From the NCBI GenBank assembly GCA_963621995.1, contig CAVFFZ010000016.1, forward strand, positions 1 through 29,270: a stretch of DNA of 29,270 nucleotides, given 5' to 3'. The position numbers were made by a program, and so were the translations under genes. Below, piece by piece: positions 14,405 through 22,217 of this stretch (positions are counted from its first letter, which is position 1; the number at the start of each line of letters is the position of its first letter). The notes below the pieces were generated by a model. That model was given only the letters and a program-made list of their open reading frames with translations. It had not been told where the DNA came from and did no database searches. Origin of the DNA: UMGS1663 sp963621995. Its GTDB lineage: Bacteria; Bacillota; Clostridia; TANB77; CAG-508.

Positions 14405-16234
14405 TCATTTATGTAAAGGACAAAAGTGACCCGTCCCCAAATGTCCTAAATGCTCTTCAAGATATTCTTTAGAAATTTTTATTGTCGTTGGTCTTCCGTG
14501 TGGACATGTGTATGGATTATTTAATGATAGTAAACTTTGTATTAAATCGTCTACTTCTTTTTCTTTTAAATCCATATTTGCCTTTACTGCTGCTTTACAT
14601 GCTACTGTTGCTATAAATCTTTCTTCTACATCTTTTACAGATGTTCTTTCATTACTTAACATTTCATCTAATATATCTAAAAATATGTTGTTTGTTTTTG
14701 CTCTATATTCTAAATCTGGTATTCCATTTATTTTTAATGTATTTTCTCCAAATTCTTCTATGTCAAACCCTATATTTCTAAATAGTTTCATATTTTCTTT
14801 TACAAATTCCATTTCTTTATGTGTCAAGTTTACTACTTCTGGAATTAATGTTAATTGACTATTTTGCTCTATATGATTCTTATAATTTTCTTTTATTTGT
14901 TCATATAAAACTCTTTCATGTGCTGCGTGTTGGTCTATTAAGTATATTTCGTTTCTTATTTCTATTATTATGTAAGTTCTAAGTAGAATTCCTATATACT
15001 TATATTCTACTTTTCTCTTTTCTTCTCTTTTTCTAAGTTCTACCTTTTGATTTTCTAATTGTCTTTCTGTGTTTTGTAAATTGCTGTTTTCTTCTATTTT
15101 TAAAGATGTCACATCTGCTTTAGGTAAATCAAGCTTATTAGTTTTATTGAATTCTCCATTGCTTTCTATTTTGTTTGTTGTCAAAAATTCAAACTCATTT
15201 TCAATATATTTTTCTTTATTTTCATTTTGATTATTTCCTAAAAACTCTGAATTTAATATTGCATTTTTTATTGCATGATACAAAATTCTAGTTATTTCAT
15301 GTTCTTCATTAAATCTTACTTCTATCTTTGTAGGATGCACATTTACATCATAATAATTTGCTGGCATTTCTAAATTTAATATATAAAATCCATATTTTCC
15401 AATTCCTGTAGCACCTTTAAAAGCCTGGTCTGCACTGCTCATTAAAGCTACATTTTGTATATGCCTTTTATTCAAAAATATTATTTGGTCCTTTCTTGTA
15501 TCTCTTGCTACCATTGTGTTTCCTACTATTCCAGTAATTTTTATATTGTTTTCTTCGTAGTCTACTTTTACCAAATTTTTTTTTATTTCTTTTCCGTATA
15601 ATAAATAAATGATATCTTCTATTTTTCCATTTCCGTTAGAAGAAAATACTTGCTTCCCATCACTTATCAATTTGAAAGATACTTGTGAATTTGCAAGTGC
15701 TACTTTATGAACCCATTCTTTTATATACTTATTTTCAGTAGCATCTTGTTTTAAAAATTTATATCTTACTGGTGTATTAAAAAATAGTTTTTCTACTATT
15801 ATAGTTGTACCAGTTTGTGCTCCGCATTCTTCTATATCTATTACATTTCCTGCTGTTGTTTGAATTTTATATCCTGTTGTTTCTTCTAGAGTTTTAGATA
15901 TCATTGTCATTTCTGATATTGCAGAAATACTTGCTAATGCTTCACCTCTAAATCCCATTGTATATGTATTTTCTAAATCTTCTACTTTTCTTATTTTGCT
16001 AGTTGCATGCCTTTCAATGGAAATAGGCATATCATCTTTAGATATGCCTTTCCCATTGTCGGTTACTTTTATTAAAGTTTTACCGCCATTTTTTATTTCT
16101 ATTATTATGTGTGTTGCTCCTGCATCTAATGAATTCTCTACAAGTTCTTTTACTACGTTTGCGGGTCTTTCTATAACCTCACCTGCAGCTATTTTGTTAA
16201 TTGTTAAATCATCTAATAAAACTATATTTCCCAT
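14405..16234 (-). CDS. mutL: DNA mismatch repair protein MutL, with a repeat-encoded C-terminal tail
   Basis: MutL couples mismatch recognition by MutS to strand nicking. The 609 residues have the GHKL ATPase motifs at the N-terminus (AAGEVIERPANVVKELVENS, TDNGKGI, ERHATSKI, GFRGEALASISAI) and, after a variable linker (about 330-420), the nuclease motif DQHAAHERVLYE of endonuclease-type MutL, then ACKAAVKAN and CPHGRPT. Native sequence ends near SKEYLEEHL. The last 13 residues (GHLGTGHFCPLHK) are translated from an in-frame 40-bp repeat. Because the repeat's outer end differs from the other copies (TTTAGGAC for TAAAGGAC), it supplies no stop there, and TGA at 14405 is used. The tail adds a Cys and two His next to the CPHGRP motif; effect unknown. 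mutS is not in the window. Confidence 0.95.
   Translation of the reverse strand: MGNIVLLDDLTINKIAAGEVIERPANVVKELVENSLDAGATHIIIEIKNGGKTLIKVTDNGKGISKDDMPISIERHATSKIRKVEDLENTYTMGFRGEALASISAISEMTMISKTLEETTGYKIQTTAGNVIDIEECGAQTGTTIIVEKLFFNTPVRYKFLKQDATENKYIKEWVHKVALANSQVSFKLISDGKQVFSSNGNGKIEDIIYLLYGKEIKKNLVKVDYEENNIKITGIVGNTMVARDTRKDQIIFLNKRHIQNVALMSSADQAFKGATGIGKYGFYILNLEMPANYYDVNVHPTKIEVRFNEEHEITRILYHAIKNAILNSEFLGNNQNENKEKYIENEFEFLTTNKIESNGEFNKTNKLDLPKADVTSLKIEENSNLQNTERQLENQKVELRKREEKRKVEYKYIGILLRTYIIIEIRNEIYLIDQHAAHERVLYEQIKENYKNHIEQNSQLTLIPEVVNLTHKEMEFVKENMKLFRNIGFDIEEFGENTLKINGIPDLEYRAKTNNIFLDILDEMLSNERTSVKDVEERFIATVACKAAVKANMDLKEKEVDDLIQSLLSLNNPYTCPHGRPTTIKISKEYLEEHLGHLGTGHFCPLHK
14411..14446 (-). 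repeat. 40-bp REP-like repeat, copy 3, inside the mutL coding sequence
   Basis: Minus orientation, GGACATTTGGGGACGG through TCCTTTACAT. The outer end has diverged or was cut by the insertion, so only about 36 bp match. It is in frame with mutL and encodes its C-terminal residues. Together with copy 2 it brackets 165 bp. Confidence 0.88.
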
Positions 16235-16285
16235 TTTTTCTTTTTCCTCTTTTCAAAACATTATAACTCGTATCAATTTTTGCCA

Positions 16286-16340
16286 TCGAAAGGGCTGTCC
16301 CCTTTTGCAAATTTTTTCGAAAAAGGGGCGTCCCTTTTTA
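16286..16340. repeat. Palindromic element at the permease stop codon
   Basis: Arms AAAGGGCTGTCCCCTTTT and AAAAAGGGGCGTCCCTTTT form a long, slightly imperfect stem around GCAAATTTTTTCG. Read in the permease direction it starts at the stop codon (TAAAAAGGGACGCCCC). It resembles the sufC-sufB element in layout. It may also act as a terminator before mutL, though no clear T run follows. Confidence 0.65.
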
Positions 16341-18755
16341 CTCGTTTCCTTTTAGACTGCTTACCATATCAATTGTTTTGACTTTTCTAGATAATATTTT
16401 ATTTACAACTAATGCTACTACAAAGCTTCCTATTGCTGCATATAAATATGAAGGTAGGCTTATCATTGCTGGAAAGTCATAGTTTTCTCCAAGTGCTGCT
16501 TTAAATATATAGTCTATCATTATATATCCTAGTGGCAGACCTGCTAGAATACCTACTATAGAAAGCCATATATTTTGTTTTACAAATATTTTCTTTATTT
16601 GTTTGTCTTTAAATCCTAATACTTTTAATGTTGCAAATTGATATTGTTTTTCTGCAAATGATAGTATTCCTAAATTGTAAATAATTACATATGCTAAAAT
16701 TACTGACACTACTATTAGTATTACAACCATTGTTTTTGTAGTTTCTAACATGCTTTCTATACCTTCTCTTAGGTTTGAAATGCTTTGTATTGTTTCTACT
16801 CCTGCAATTGTTTTTGTATCACTTAAGTCATAATTAGTATATAACGAATCTGCTTTATATTCAAGTCCTAAAGACTCATAATATTTTCTAGACATATTTG
16901 AATTTTGATTTTGTGGGTCACGATTTATTCCTACTATTTTACATGTATACCAATTATTGTTTCCGAATGCATGCCAAGATATCTCGTTTCCAACTTTTAA
17001 GTCGTATTTTTCTGATAATTTTTCTGTAATATATATTCCATCATCTTTTAAATCTATATAGTTTTTGTTATGGTCTGTATATTTTAAATACTCTTTTGCG
17101 TCATTTATTGTTAAAGTATTTGTTTCTTTTTTATCTCCATTTTTTACTTCTATTGCTAGAGTTTGACTTGTAGCATTTCCGTATTTGCTTTTTGCGTCTT
17201 CTAGCTCTTCATCAGTATAGTTACTTGATAATCCTAATTTATATTCGAAATCATTTATTTTATCAAACTGCCAGTCTAAGTAAGAATTCATTGTGTCTAG
17301 TAAGCCAAATGCACATACTAAAAGCATTGTACATCCTATTATTCCTACTATACCCATTATGCTTCTTCCTTTATTTCTTCCTATATCTCTTAAATTCCAT
17401 CTTGTAGAAATTGAAGCCTTTTTAAATATTCCTTTTGTTGTTAAGTCAAAGTTTGTTTTCTTTACTTTTGGTATTTCTATTCTTAATGCTTCTACTGCTG
17501 GTTCTTTTAAGATTTTTCTGCAAGATAAATATGTTGCAATAGTTACTATTATTACTACAAATACTGCAAGTATATATACTGTAGGTAATAATATTGTACT
17601 ATAAACTGGAACTTCAAAATATGACATTTCCATGTTCATAAAGAATTTGCCTAATCCAAAGTTTCCAACTAATAATGCAAGTATTGAAGCTGCTATACTT
17701 ATATAAAATCCATAGCCTACATAGTGTCTTATTATTTTGCTATTTTTAAATCCTAATGCTTTTAATGTTCCTATTTGTGTTCTTTGTTTTTTTACAAATC
17801 TGTTCATTGTTGTTACAACAGATAATATTGCTATAAATAAGAATAAAAATGTGAATACTTCTGAATAAGTTGCTCCTTCTTCTATTTCTGAATTGTATGT
17901 TTCGCAAGATGCGCTTGCTTCTCTATCTGTAACTGCTATTGCGGCTTTAACATCGTTTTCTATATTTCTTTTTGTTTCTTCTATTTTGCTTGTATCATCT
18001 ACATCTACAATTACTTGATTAAATATATAATAATCTTCTATGTTAAAGTCTGGAATCATTTTTTCTATTGTTTCATTTGTTATGCTATCTTTCATGTTTT
18101 CCATTATAGTATTTTGGGCTACAATTTTATTTTTTAACTCATCGTAAATATATTGTTTTGGAAATTCATTTATAGAAAGATATATGTAACCATAATCTTT
18201 ATGTGTTGGGAAAATTGCTGTTTCATCTTTTACAAAATACACATGGTCTGGTGTGCTTACTAGACCTCTTATTTTTTCTGTCATTGTGTAGTCTTTATAT
18301 TTAAAAGTAATTTCATCTCCAACTTTTAGGTCTAAATATTTTGCTAAATAGCTATCAAACCATACACCATCTTTTTCTTTAGAAAATTCTTCTCCATCTG
18401 CAATGTACATTTTTGATATTTCATTTGATTCTATAAAGATTGTTTCTAGTTGTATGTCTTTTTCTTTTTCATTTTCTAAATCTGTTCTTATGCTTAATAA
18501 TCTTTCTGCATTTTTAACATTTTCAATATTTTTTACTTTGTCTAAGTCTTCTTTATTAAAGTTTTCACCTGTTAGCCATAAGTCTTGTAAATTGTTTGAT
18601 TCATAGTAATTATCTCCACTTATTTGCATACCATCCATATATGAATGGACTCCTGCAAAAACAAATACTCCTAAAAATATCATAATAAAAACATTAAAAA
18701 ACTGCATCTTATTTTGTTTTATATCTCTTAATATTTTTTTGTTTAATTTAGCCAT
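16338..18755 (-). CDS. Large FtsX-type ABC transporter permease
   Basis: Permease of 805 residues. The layout is one span near the N-terminus (FFNVFIMIFLGVFVFAGVHS), a large extracellular domain (about 35-300), a three-span FtsX block (about 305-420, with QIGTLKALGFKNSKIIRHYV), another span (about 468-490), a second extracellular domain and a second FtsX block (about 685-790, with QFATLKVLGFKDKQIKKIFV). Such proteins work with a LolD/MacB-type ATPase and act in export or mechanotransmission. ATG 18755 is preferred to 18761 because GAGGTG lies 8 nt upstream; it overlaps the ATPase stop as TAATG. The partner ATPase gene is truncated, so this permease may be idle unless another ATPase serves it. 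Confidence 0.88.
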   Translation of the reverse strand: MAKLNKKILRDIKQNKMQFFNVFIMIFLGVFVFAGVHSYMDGMQISGDNYYESNNLQDLWLTGENFNKEDLDKVKNIENVKNAERLLSIRTDLENEKEKDIQLETIFIESNEISKMYIADGEEFSKEKDGVWFDSYLAKYLDLKVGDEITFKYKDYTMTEKIRGLVSTPDHVYFVKDETAIFPTHKDYGYIYLSINEFPKQYIYDELKNKIVAQNTIMENMKDSITNETIEKMIPDFNIEDYYIFNQVIVDVDDTSKIEETKRNIENDVKAAIAVTDREASASCETYNSEIEEGATYSEVFTFLFLFIAILSVVTTMNRFVKKQRTQIGTLKALGFKNSKIIRHYVGYGFYISIAASILALLVGNFGLGKFFMNMEMSYFEVPVYSTILLPTVYILAVFVVIIVTIATYLSCRKILKEPAVEALRIEIPKVKKTNFDLTTKGIFKKASISTRWNLRDIGRNKGRSIMGIVGIIGCTMLLVCAFGLLDTMNSYLDWQFDKINDFEYKLGLSSNYTDEELEDAKSKYGNATSQTLAIEVKNGDKKETNTLTINDAKEYLKYTDHNKNYIDLKDDGIYITEKLSEKYDLKVGNEISWHAFGNNNWYTCKIVGINRDPQNQNSNMSRKYYESLGLEYKADSLYTNYDLSDTKTIAGVETIQSISNLREGIESMLETTKTMVVILIVVSVILAYVIIYNLGILSFAEKQYQFATLKVLGFKDKQIKKIFVKQNIWLSIVGILAGLPLGYIMIDYIFKAALGENYDFPAMISLPSYLYAAIGSFVVALVVNKILSRKVKTIDMVSSLKGNE

Positions 18756-19030
18756 TACCATTTCACCTCGTCAATCTTTTTAGGATTTTCGTTTGCAGTT
18801 ACACTTTCTATTTTTCCGTTTTTTACTCTTATTACTGTGTCTGCAATGTCTGCAAATAGACTGTTGTGAGTTACTATAATTACTGTATTTGCTCCATTGT
18901 TTCCATCACATTGTTTGCGTAATAATTTTAAAACCTCGACACCTGTTTTTGAGTCTAGTGCTCCTGTTGGTTCATCGCATAAAAGTAATTTTGGATTTTT
19001 AGCTATAGCTCTTGCTATAGAAACTCTTCC
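18755..19030 (-). pseudogene. Truncated ABC transporter ATPase (C-terminal part only)
   Basis: Only the last third or so remains: GRVSIARAIAKNPK, Walker B LLLCDEPTGALDSKTG, the H-loop VIIVTHN, and a normal end (KKIDEVKW, stop overlapping the permease start). Walker A, the Q-loop and most of the LSGGQQ signature, expected directly before RVSIARA, are missing. At about 19029-19033 the sequence switches into the opposite-strand TetR gene. A frame continues upstream to ATG 19102, but that part is antisense to tetR and is not ATPase. A protein without Walker A cannot be a working ATPase. Confidence 0.85.
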
Positions 19031-19525
19031 AACACAGCACAAATAGCAAAAGCTGCTGGTGTTTCTACTGGTATTGTGTATCAATATTTTAATGATAAAC
19101 ATGATATATTACTTGAAGGAATTAAAAGATACGCAGGTGATATTTTCTACCCTATGCTTACTATAACTGAGGGAAAAACTATCTCTAAAGCTAACATAAA
19201 AGAAATATTAAAAGAAATGATTGATAAATTTGTAGAAAATCATAAACTTTCACAATCAGCTCACGAAGAAATTACAGCTATGGTTCATTCAGATAAAGAA
19301 ATAGCTTGCTTTTTTCAAGAACATGAAATGTACATGACAAAAGCACTTTATAATATATTAGCAAATAGTGGATTTAACACAGCTAACTTATATGAAAAAG
19401 TTCACATTGCAATTAATTTGATTGATGACTTATGCCATGAAATTGTGTATCATAAGCATAGTGAATTAGATTATAATGTAATGACAAGTACAGTAATTGA
19501 CCTAATTTCAAGTTTGTTAATATAA
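19031..19525 (+). pseudogene. 5'-truncated TetR-family regulator
   Basis: The plus strand reads TAQIAKAAGVSTGIVYQYF then NDKHDILLEGIKRYAGD, the second half of a TetR helix-turn-helix, followed by a full-length ligand-binding domain to TAA 19523-19525. About 25 N-terminal residues and the start codon are missing at the junction with the ABC ATPase remnant. An in-frame GTG at 19076 could start translation but would omit the DNA-binding domain. TetR regulators often sit divergently beside the ABC genes they control, so this was probably the transporter's repressor. The stop codon coincides with the first bases of a 40-bp repeat. Confidence 0.85.
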
Positions 19526-19562
19526 AGGACGTTTGGGGACGGGTCAATTTTGTCCTATACAT
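19523..19562 (+). repeat. 40-bp REP-like repeat, copy 4, at the tetR stop codon
   Basis: Plus orientation, TAAAGGACGTTTGGGG, then GACGGGTCAATTTTG and TCCTATACAT. It differs from copy 1 at three positions. The leading TAA is the tetR stop. It is the left half of an inverted pair with copy 5. Confidence 0.88.
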
Positions 19563-19778
19563 AAAGTATTGATTTGAATAAAAAAATAAAAACATATTAA
19601 TTTGAAAAAAAAGCGCATTGAAAGTAAGTAAGCTAGAAATTATTAAGAAATTTGTGGAAAGAGTTCATTTATAATGGAAGGGTTCCACAAATTTCGTTTA
19701 TAAATTCTGCGCAACTTAGCTTGAACGAGCATTTTTTGAAAATTCATATGTTTTTATTATATATTTATATTCTTCATT
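19563..19778. repeat. Long imperfect hairpin between two inverted REP copies
   Basis: No gene is seen here. The segment folds back on itself: TAAAAACATAT (19587-19597) pairs with 19746-19756, and GAAATTTGTGGAA (19647-19659) pairs with TTCCACAAATTTC (19683-19695); further partial matches lie between. With the flanking 40-bp repeats the whole block 19523-19818 is one inverted-repeat structure of about 296 bp, like a MITE or a paired-REP element. Confidence 0.7.
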
Positions 19779-19818
19779 ATGTAAAGGACAAAAGTGACCC
19801 GTCCCCAAATGTCCTTTA
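19779..19818 (-). repeat. 40-bp REP-like repeat, copy 5, at the P-type ATPase stop codon
   Basis: Minus orientation and identical to copy 1. Its leading TAA (19816-19818) is the stop codon of the metal ATPase gene. Confidence 0.9.
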
Positions 19819-21654
19819 TTTATTTCTTAATACTCTTAATGAATTTAGTATTGCTATAATAGATACTCCTACATCTGCAAATACTGCTTCCCACATTGTA
19901 GATAATCCACATGCACTTAAAATTAATACGGCTATTTTAACTACTAATGAGAAAATTATATTTTCACGTACTATTCTCATTGTCTTTTTAGAAATTTGTA
20001 TTGCATTTCCTATTTTAGATGGTTCATCTGTCATTATTACAACATCTGCAGCCTCTATTGCAGCATCTGAACCAAGTCCTCCCATTGCAATTCCTATATC
20101 TGCTAGAGCTAATACTGGAGCATCGTTTATACCATCGCCAACAAAAACAAGTTTTCCTTTTTCACTTTTTTGTTTTAATAGTTCTTCTACTTTTTTTACT
20201 TTTCCGTCTGGTAATAATTCTGTATAAACTTCATCTAACCTTAAAATATCAGCTACATGCTCGCCTACTTGTTTTTTGTCTCCTGTAAGCATAACTGTTT
20301 TTTTAATGTTGTTTTCTTTTAATATTTCTATTATCTTTTTAGAATCATCCTTTATTTTATCTGCAATCACAATATATCCTGCAAATTTGTTATCTATTGC
20401 AACATATAATATAGTTCCTATGTCTGTCGATTTTTTATATTCGATTCCTGATTCAACCATTAGTTTATCGTTTCCAACCAATACTTGTTTTCCATCTATT
20501 ACAGCTTTAACGCCTAGCCCTGCTATTTCCTCTGTTTGCGTAATTTTTTGTATATCTATTTTATTTTTATATGCATCTTTTACAGATAATGATATTGGAT
20601 GGTTTGAATGATTTTCTGCATATGCTGCTAATTCTAAAAGTTCTTCTTTTTCTATACCTATTGCTTCTATTTTTTGTACTTCAAAAATCCCCTCTGTTAG
20701 TGTACCTGTTTTATCAAATACAACTATTTCTGTTTGTGCTAAAGCTTCTAGGTAATTGCTTCCTTTTACCAATATGCCCTTTTTAGAGGCTCCACCTATT
20801 CCTCCAAAAAAACCTAATGGTATTGATATTACAAGTGCACATGGACATGACACTACTAAAAATGTTAAAGCTCTATATAGCCAATCTATAAATATAGCAT
20901 CTTTTATAATTATTGGTGGTACAATTGCTAAAAGTACTGCTATTATTACTACAGCCGGCGTATAGTATTTAGCAAATTTAGTAATAAAGTTTTCAGATTT
21001 TGATTTTTTACTACTTGCATTTTCTACTAAATCTAATATTATACTTACTGTAGATTCTCCAAATTCTTTTGTTACTTTTATTGTTAATAATCCGCTTTTA
21101 TTTATACATCCACTTAAAACGTTATCTCCTACACTTACGTCTTGTGGCATAGATTCTCCTGTTAAACTTGAAGTATCTAACATAGATTTTCCTTCAATGA
21201 TAACTCCGTCTAGTGGAATTTTTTCTCCTGGTTTTACTACAATTAGTTCTCCTATTTTTACTTCTTCTGGTGAAACTTTCAAAACTTCATTTTCTCTTTT
21301 TACATTTGCATAATCTGGTCTAATATTCATTAAACTTGATATAGATTTTCTTGATTTATCTACTGCGTAACTTTGAAACAATTCACCTATTTGATAAAGT
21401 ATCATAACTGTTACTGCTTCTGGAAATTCTCCTACTGCAAATGCTCCTATAGTTGCTATTGCCATAAGAAAATTCTCATCAAATACTTTTCCTTTAGTTA
21501 TATTTTCTACTGCTTCTAATAATATTTCTATTCCTACTATTAAATAACTTATTATAAATATTCCATTATTTATCCATTTATATGGAAATGGTATTAATAA
21601 TGCCATTACAAATAAAATTGATGCTATTATAATTTTTATTAAATCTTTTTTCAT
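19816..21654 (-). CDS. P1B-type heavy-metal-exporting ATPase (Zn/Cd/Pb type)
   Basis: Membrane pump of 612 residues that exports divalent soft metals using ATP. Motifs in order, numbered from the chosen start: two or more N-terminal spans, actuator TGES (about 165-168), the metal-site CPC in VSCPCALVISIPLG (about 270-272), phosphorylation site DKTGT (about 314-318), NHPISLSV in the nucleotide domain, and GDGINDAPVLALADIGIAMG. CPC with an adjacent CadC-like sensor points to Zn, Cd or Pb rather than Cu. The usual N-terminal HMA domain is absent. ATG 21654 is chosen because GTAGGAGG lies 10-11 nt upstream, inside the longer frame from 21681. It follows the sensor gene by 34 bp. Confidence 0.93.
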   Translation of the reverse strand: MKKDLIKIIIASILFVMALLIPFPYKWINNGIFIISYLIVGIEILLEAVENITKGKVFDENFLMAIATIGAFAVGEFPEAVTVMILYQIGELFQSYAVDKSRKSISSLMNIRPDYANVKRENEVLKVSPEEVKIGELIVVKPGEKIPLDGVIIEGKSMLDTSSLTGESMPQDVSVGDNVLSGCINKSGLLTIKVTKEFGESTVSIILDLVENASSKKSKSENFITKFAKYYTPAVVIIAVLLAIVPPIIIKDAIFIDWLYRALTFLVVSCPCALVISIPLGFFGGIGGASKKGILVKGSNYLEALAQTEIVVFDKTGTLTEGIFEVQKIEAIGIEKEELLELAAYAENHSNHPISLSVKDAYKNKIDIQKITQTEEIAGLGVKAVIDGKQVLVGNDKLMVESGIEYKKSTDIGTILYVAIDNKFAGYIVIADKIKDDSKKIIEILKENNIKKTVMLTGDKKQVGEHVADILRLDEVYTELLPDGKVKKVEELLKQKSEKGKLVFVGDGINDAPVLALADIGIAMGGLGSDAAIEAADVVIMTDEPSKIGNAIQISKKTMRIVRENIIFSLVVKIAVLILSACGLSTMWEAVFADVGVSIIAILNSLRVLRNK

Positions 21655-21688
21655 TTTACAAAATCCTCCTACATATTTCAATACGTTA

Positions 21689-22048
21689 CTATTTATGCTC
21701 TATATGCTCTATTCCTAACTCAAATAATCTACTTACATGCTCATCATCTAACATATAATATACTTCTTTTCCTTGTTTTCTGCATTTTACTATTCCTGAT
21801 CTTCTTAATGTTCCAAGTTGATGTGATATCGATGACTTGCTCATTCCAAGTACATTTGCTATGTCGCATACACACATTTCATTTTGGTCTAATGCAAATA
21901 ATATTTTAGCCCTTGTTATATCTCCTAATATTTTAAAAAATTCGGCAAGTTTACTAAATAAATATTCATCTGTCATTTTTTCTTTTGTGCTTGCAACTAC
22001 ATCTTGATGAATGACGTTACAGTCACATATGAACTCATTTTTTGACAT
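21689..22048 (-). CDS. ArsR/SmtB-family metal sensor, CadC-like
   Basis: Winged-helix repressor of 119 residues that leaves DNA when metal binds. The two-site CadC pattern is visible: N-terminal C8 and C10 (FICDCNVIH) with C59 and C61 in the MCVCDIA motif form the alpha3N-type site. A possible alpha5 site near the end has DDEH and EHIEH. The recognition helix is in MSKSSISHQLGTLRRSGIVK. It is the first gene of an operon with the metal ATPase, behind a promoter with two matching operators, so it very likely represses itself and the pump. Metal range is probably Cd, Pb and Zn. Confidence 0.93.
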   Translation of the reverse strand: MSKNEFICDCNVIHQDVVASTKEKMTDEYLFSKLAEFFKILGDITRAKILFALDQNEMCVCDIANVLGMSKSSISHQLGTLRRSGIVKCRKQGKEVYYMLDDEHVSRLFELGIEHIEHK

Positions 22049-22096
22049 ATGCTTTCCTTCTTTCTTTTGTATTTTTTATATTATATTTAACAATAA

Positions 22097-22152
22097 TTGA
22101 GTTGATACTCAACTGTGAGTTTATTATAGTTGAATGTATATTCAATTGTCAA
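22097..22152 (-). promoter_or_regulatory. Metal-regulated promoter with two ArsR/CadC operators
   Basis: The minus strand reads TTGACA (22147-22152), 18 bp, TATAAT (22123-22128). One operator, TTGAATATACATTCAA (22130-22145), fills the spacer; a second, TTGAGTATCAACTCAA (22097-22112), lies just downstream of the -10. Both are perfect palindromes with 6-bp arms or near it and a 4-bp centre, which indicates one repressor binding twice. Confidence 0.85.
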
Positions 22153-22217
22153 GTAATTTCATAAAAAAATATTTAGAAATTTTTATAGGGGTTATAATAT
22201 AGAATTATTGTTACCTC

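Noticed and set aside
12716..16234. A glycan biosynthesis island joining rfbC and the flippase
   Set aside because: The two genes are 6 kb apart with the suf operon between and no glycosyltransferase is present, so no island can be supported.
18755..19102. A 115-residue ATPase starting MFIIKILIHNTSRN
   Set aside because: The first 23 or so residues are antisense of tetR. Only the part after the junction near 19030 is ATPase sequence, so it is treated as a truncated pseudogene.
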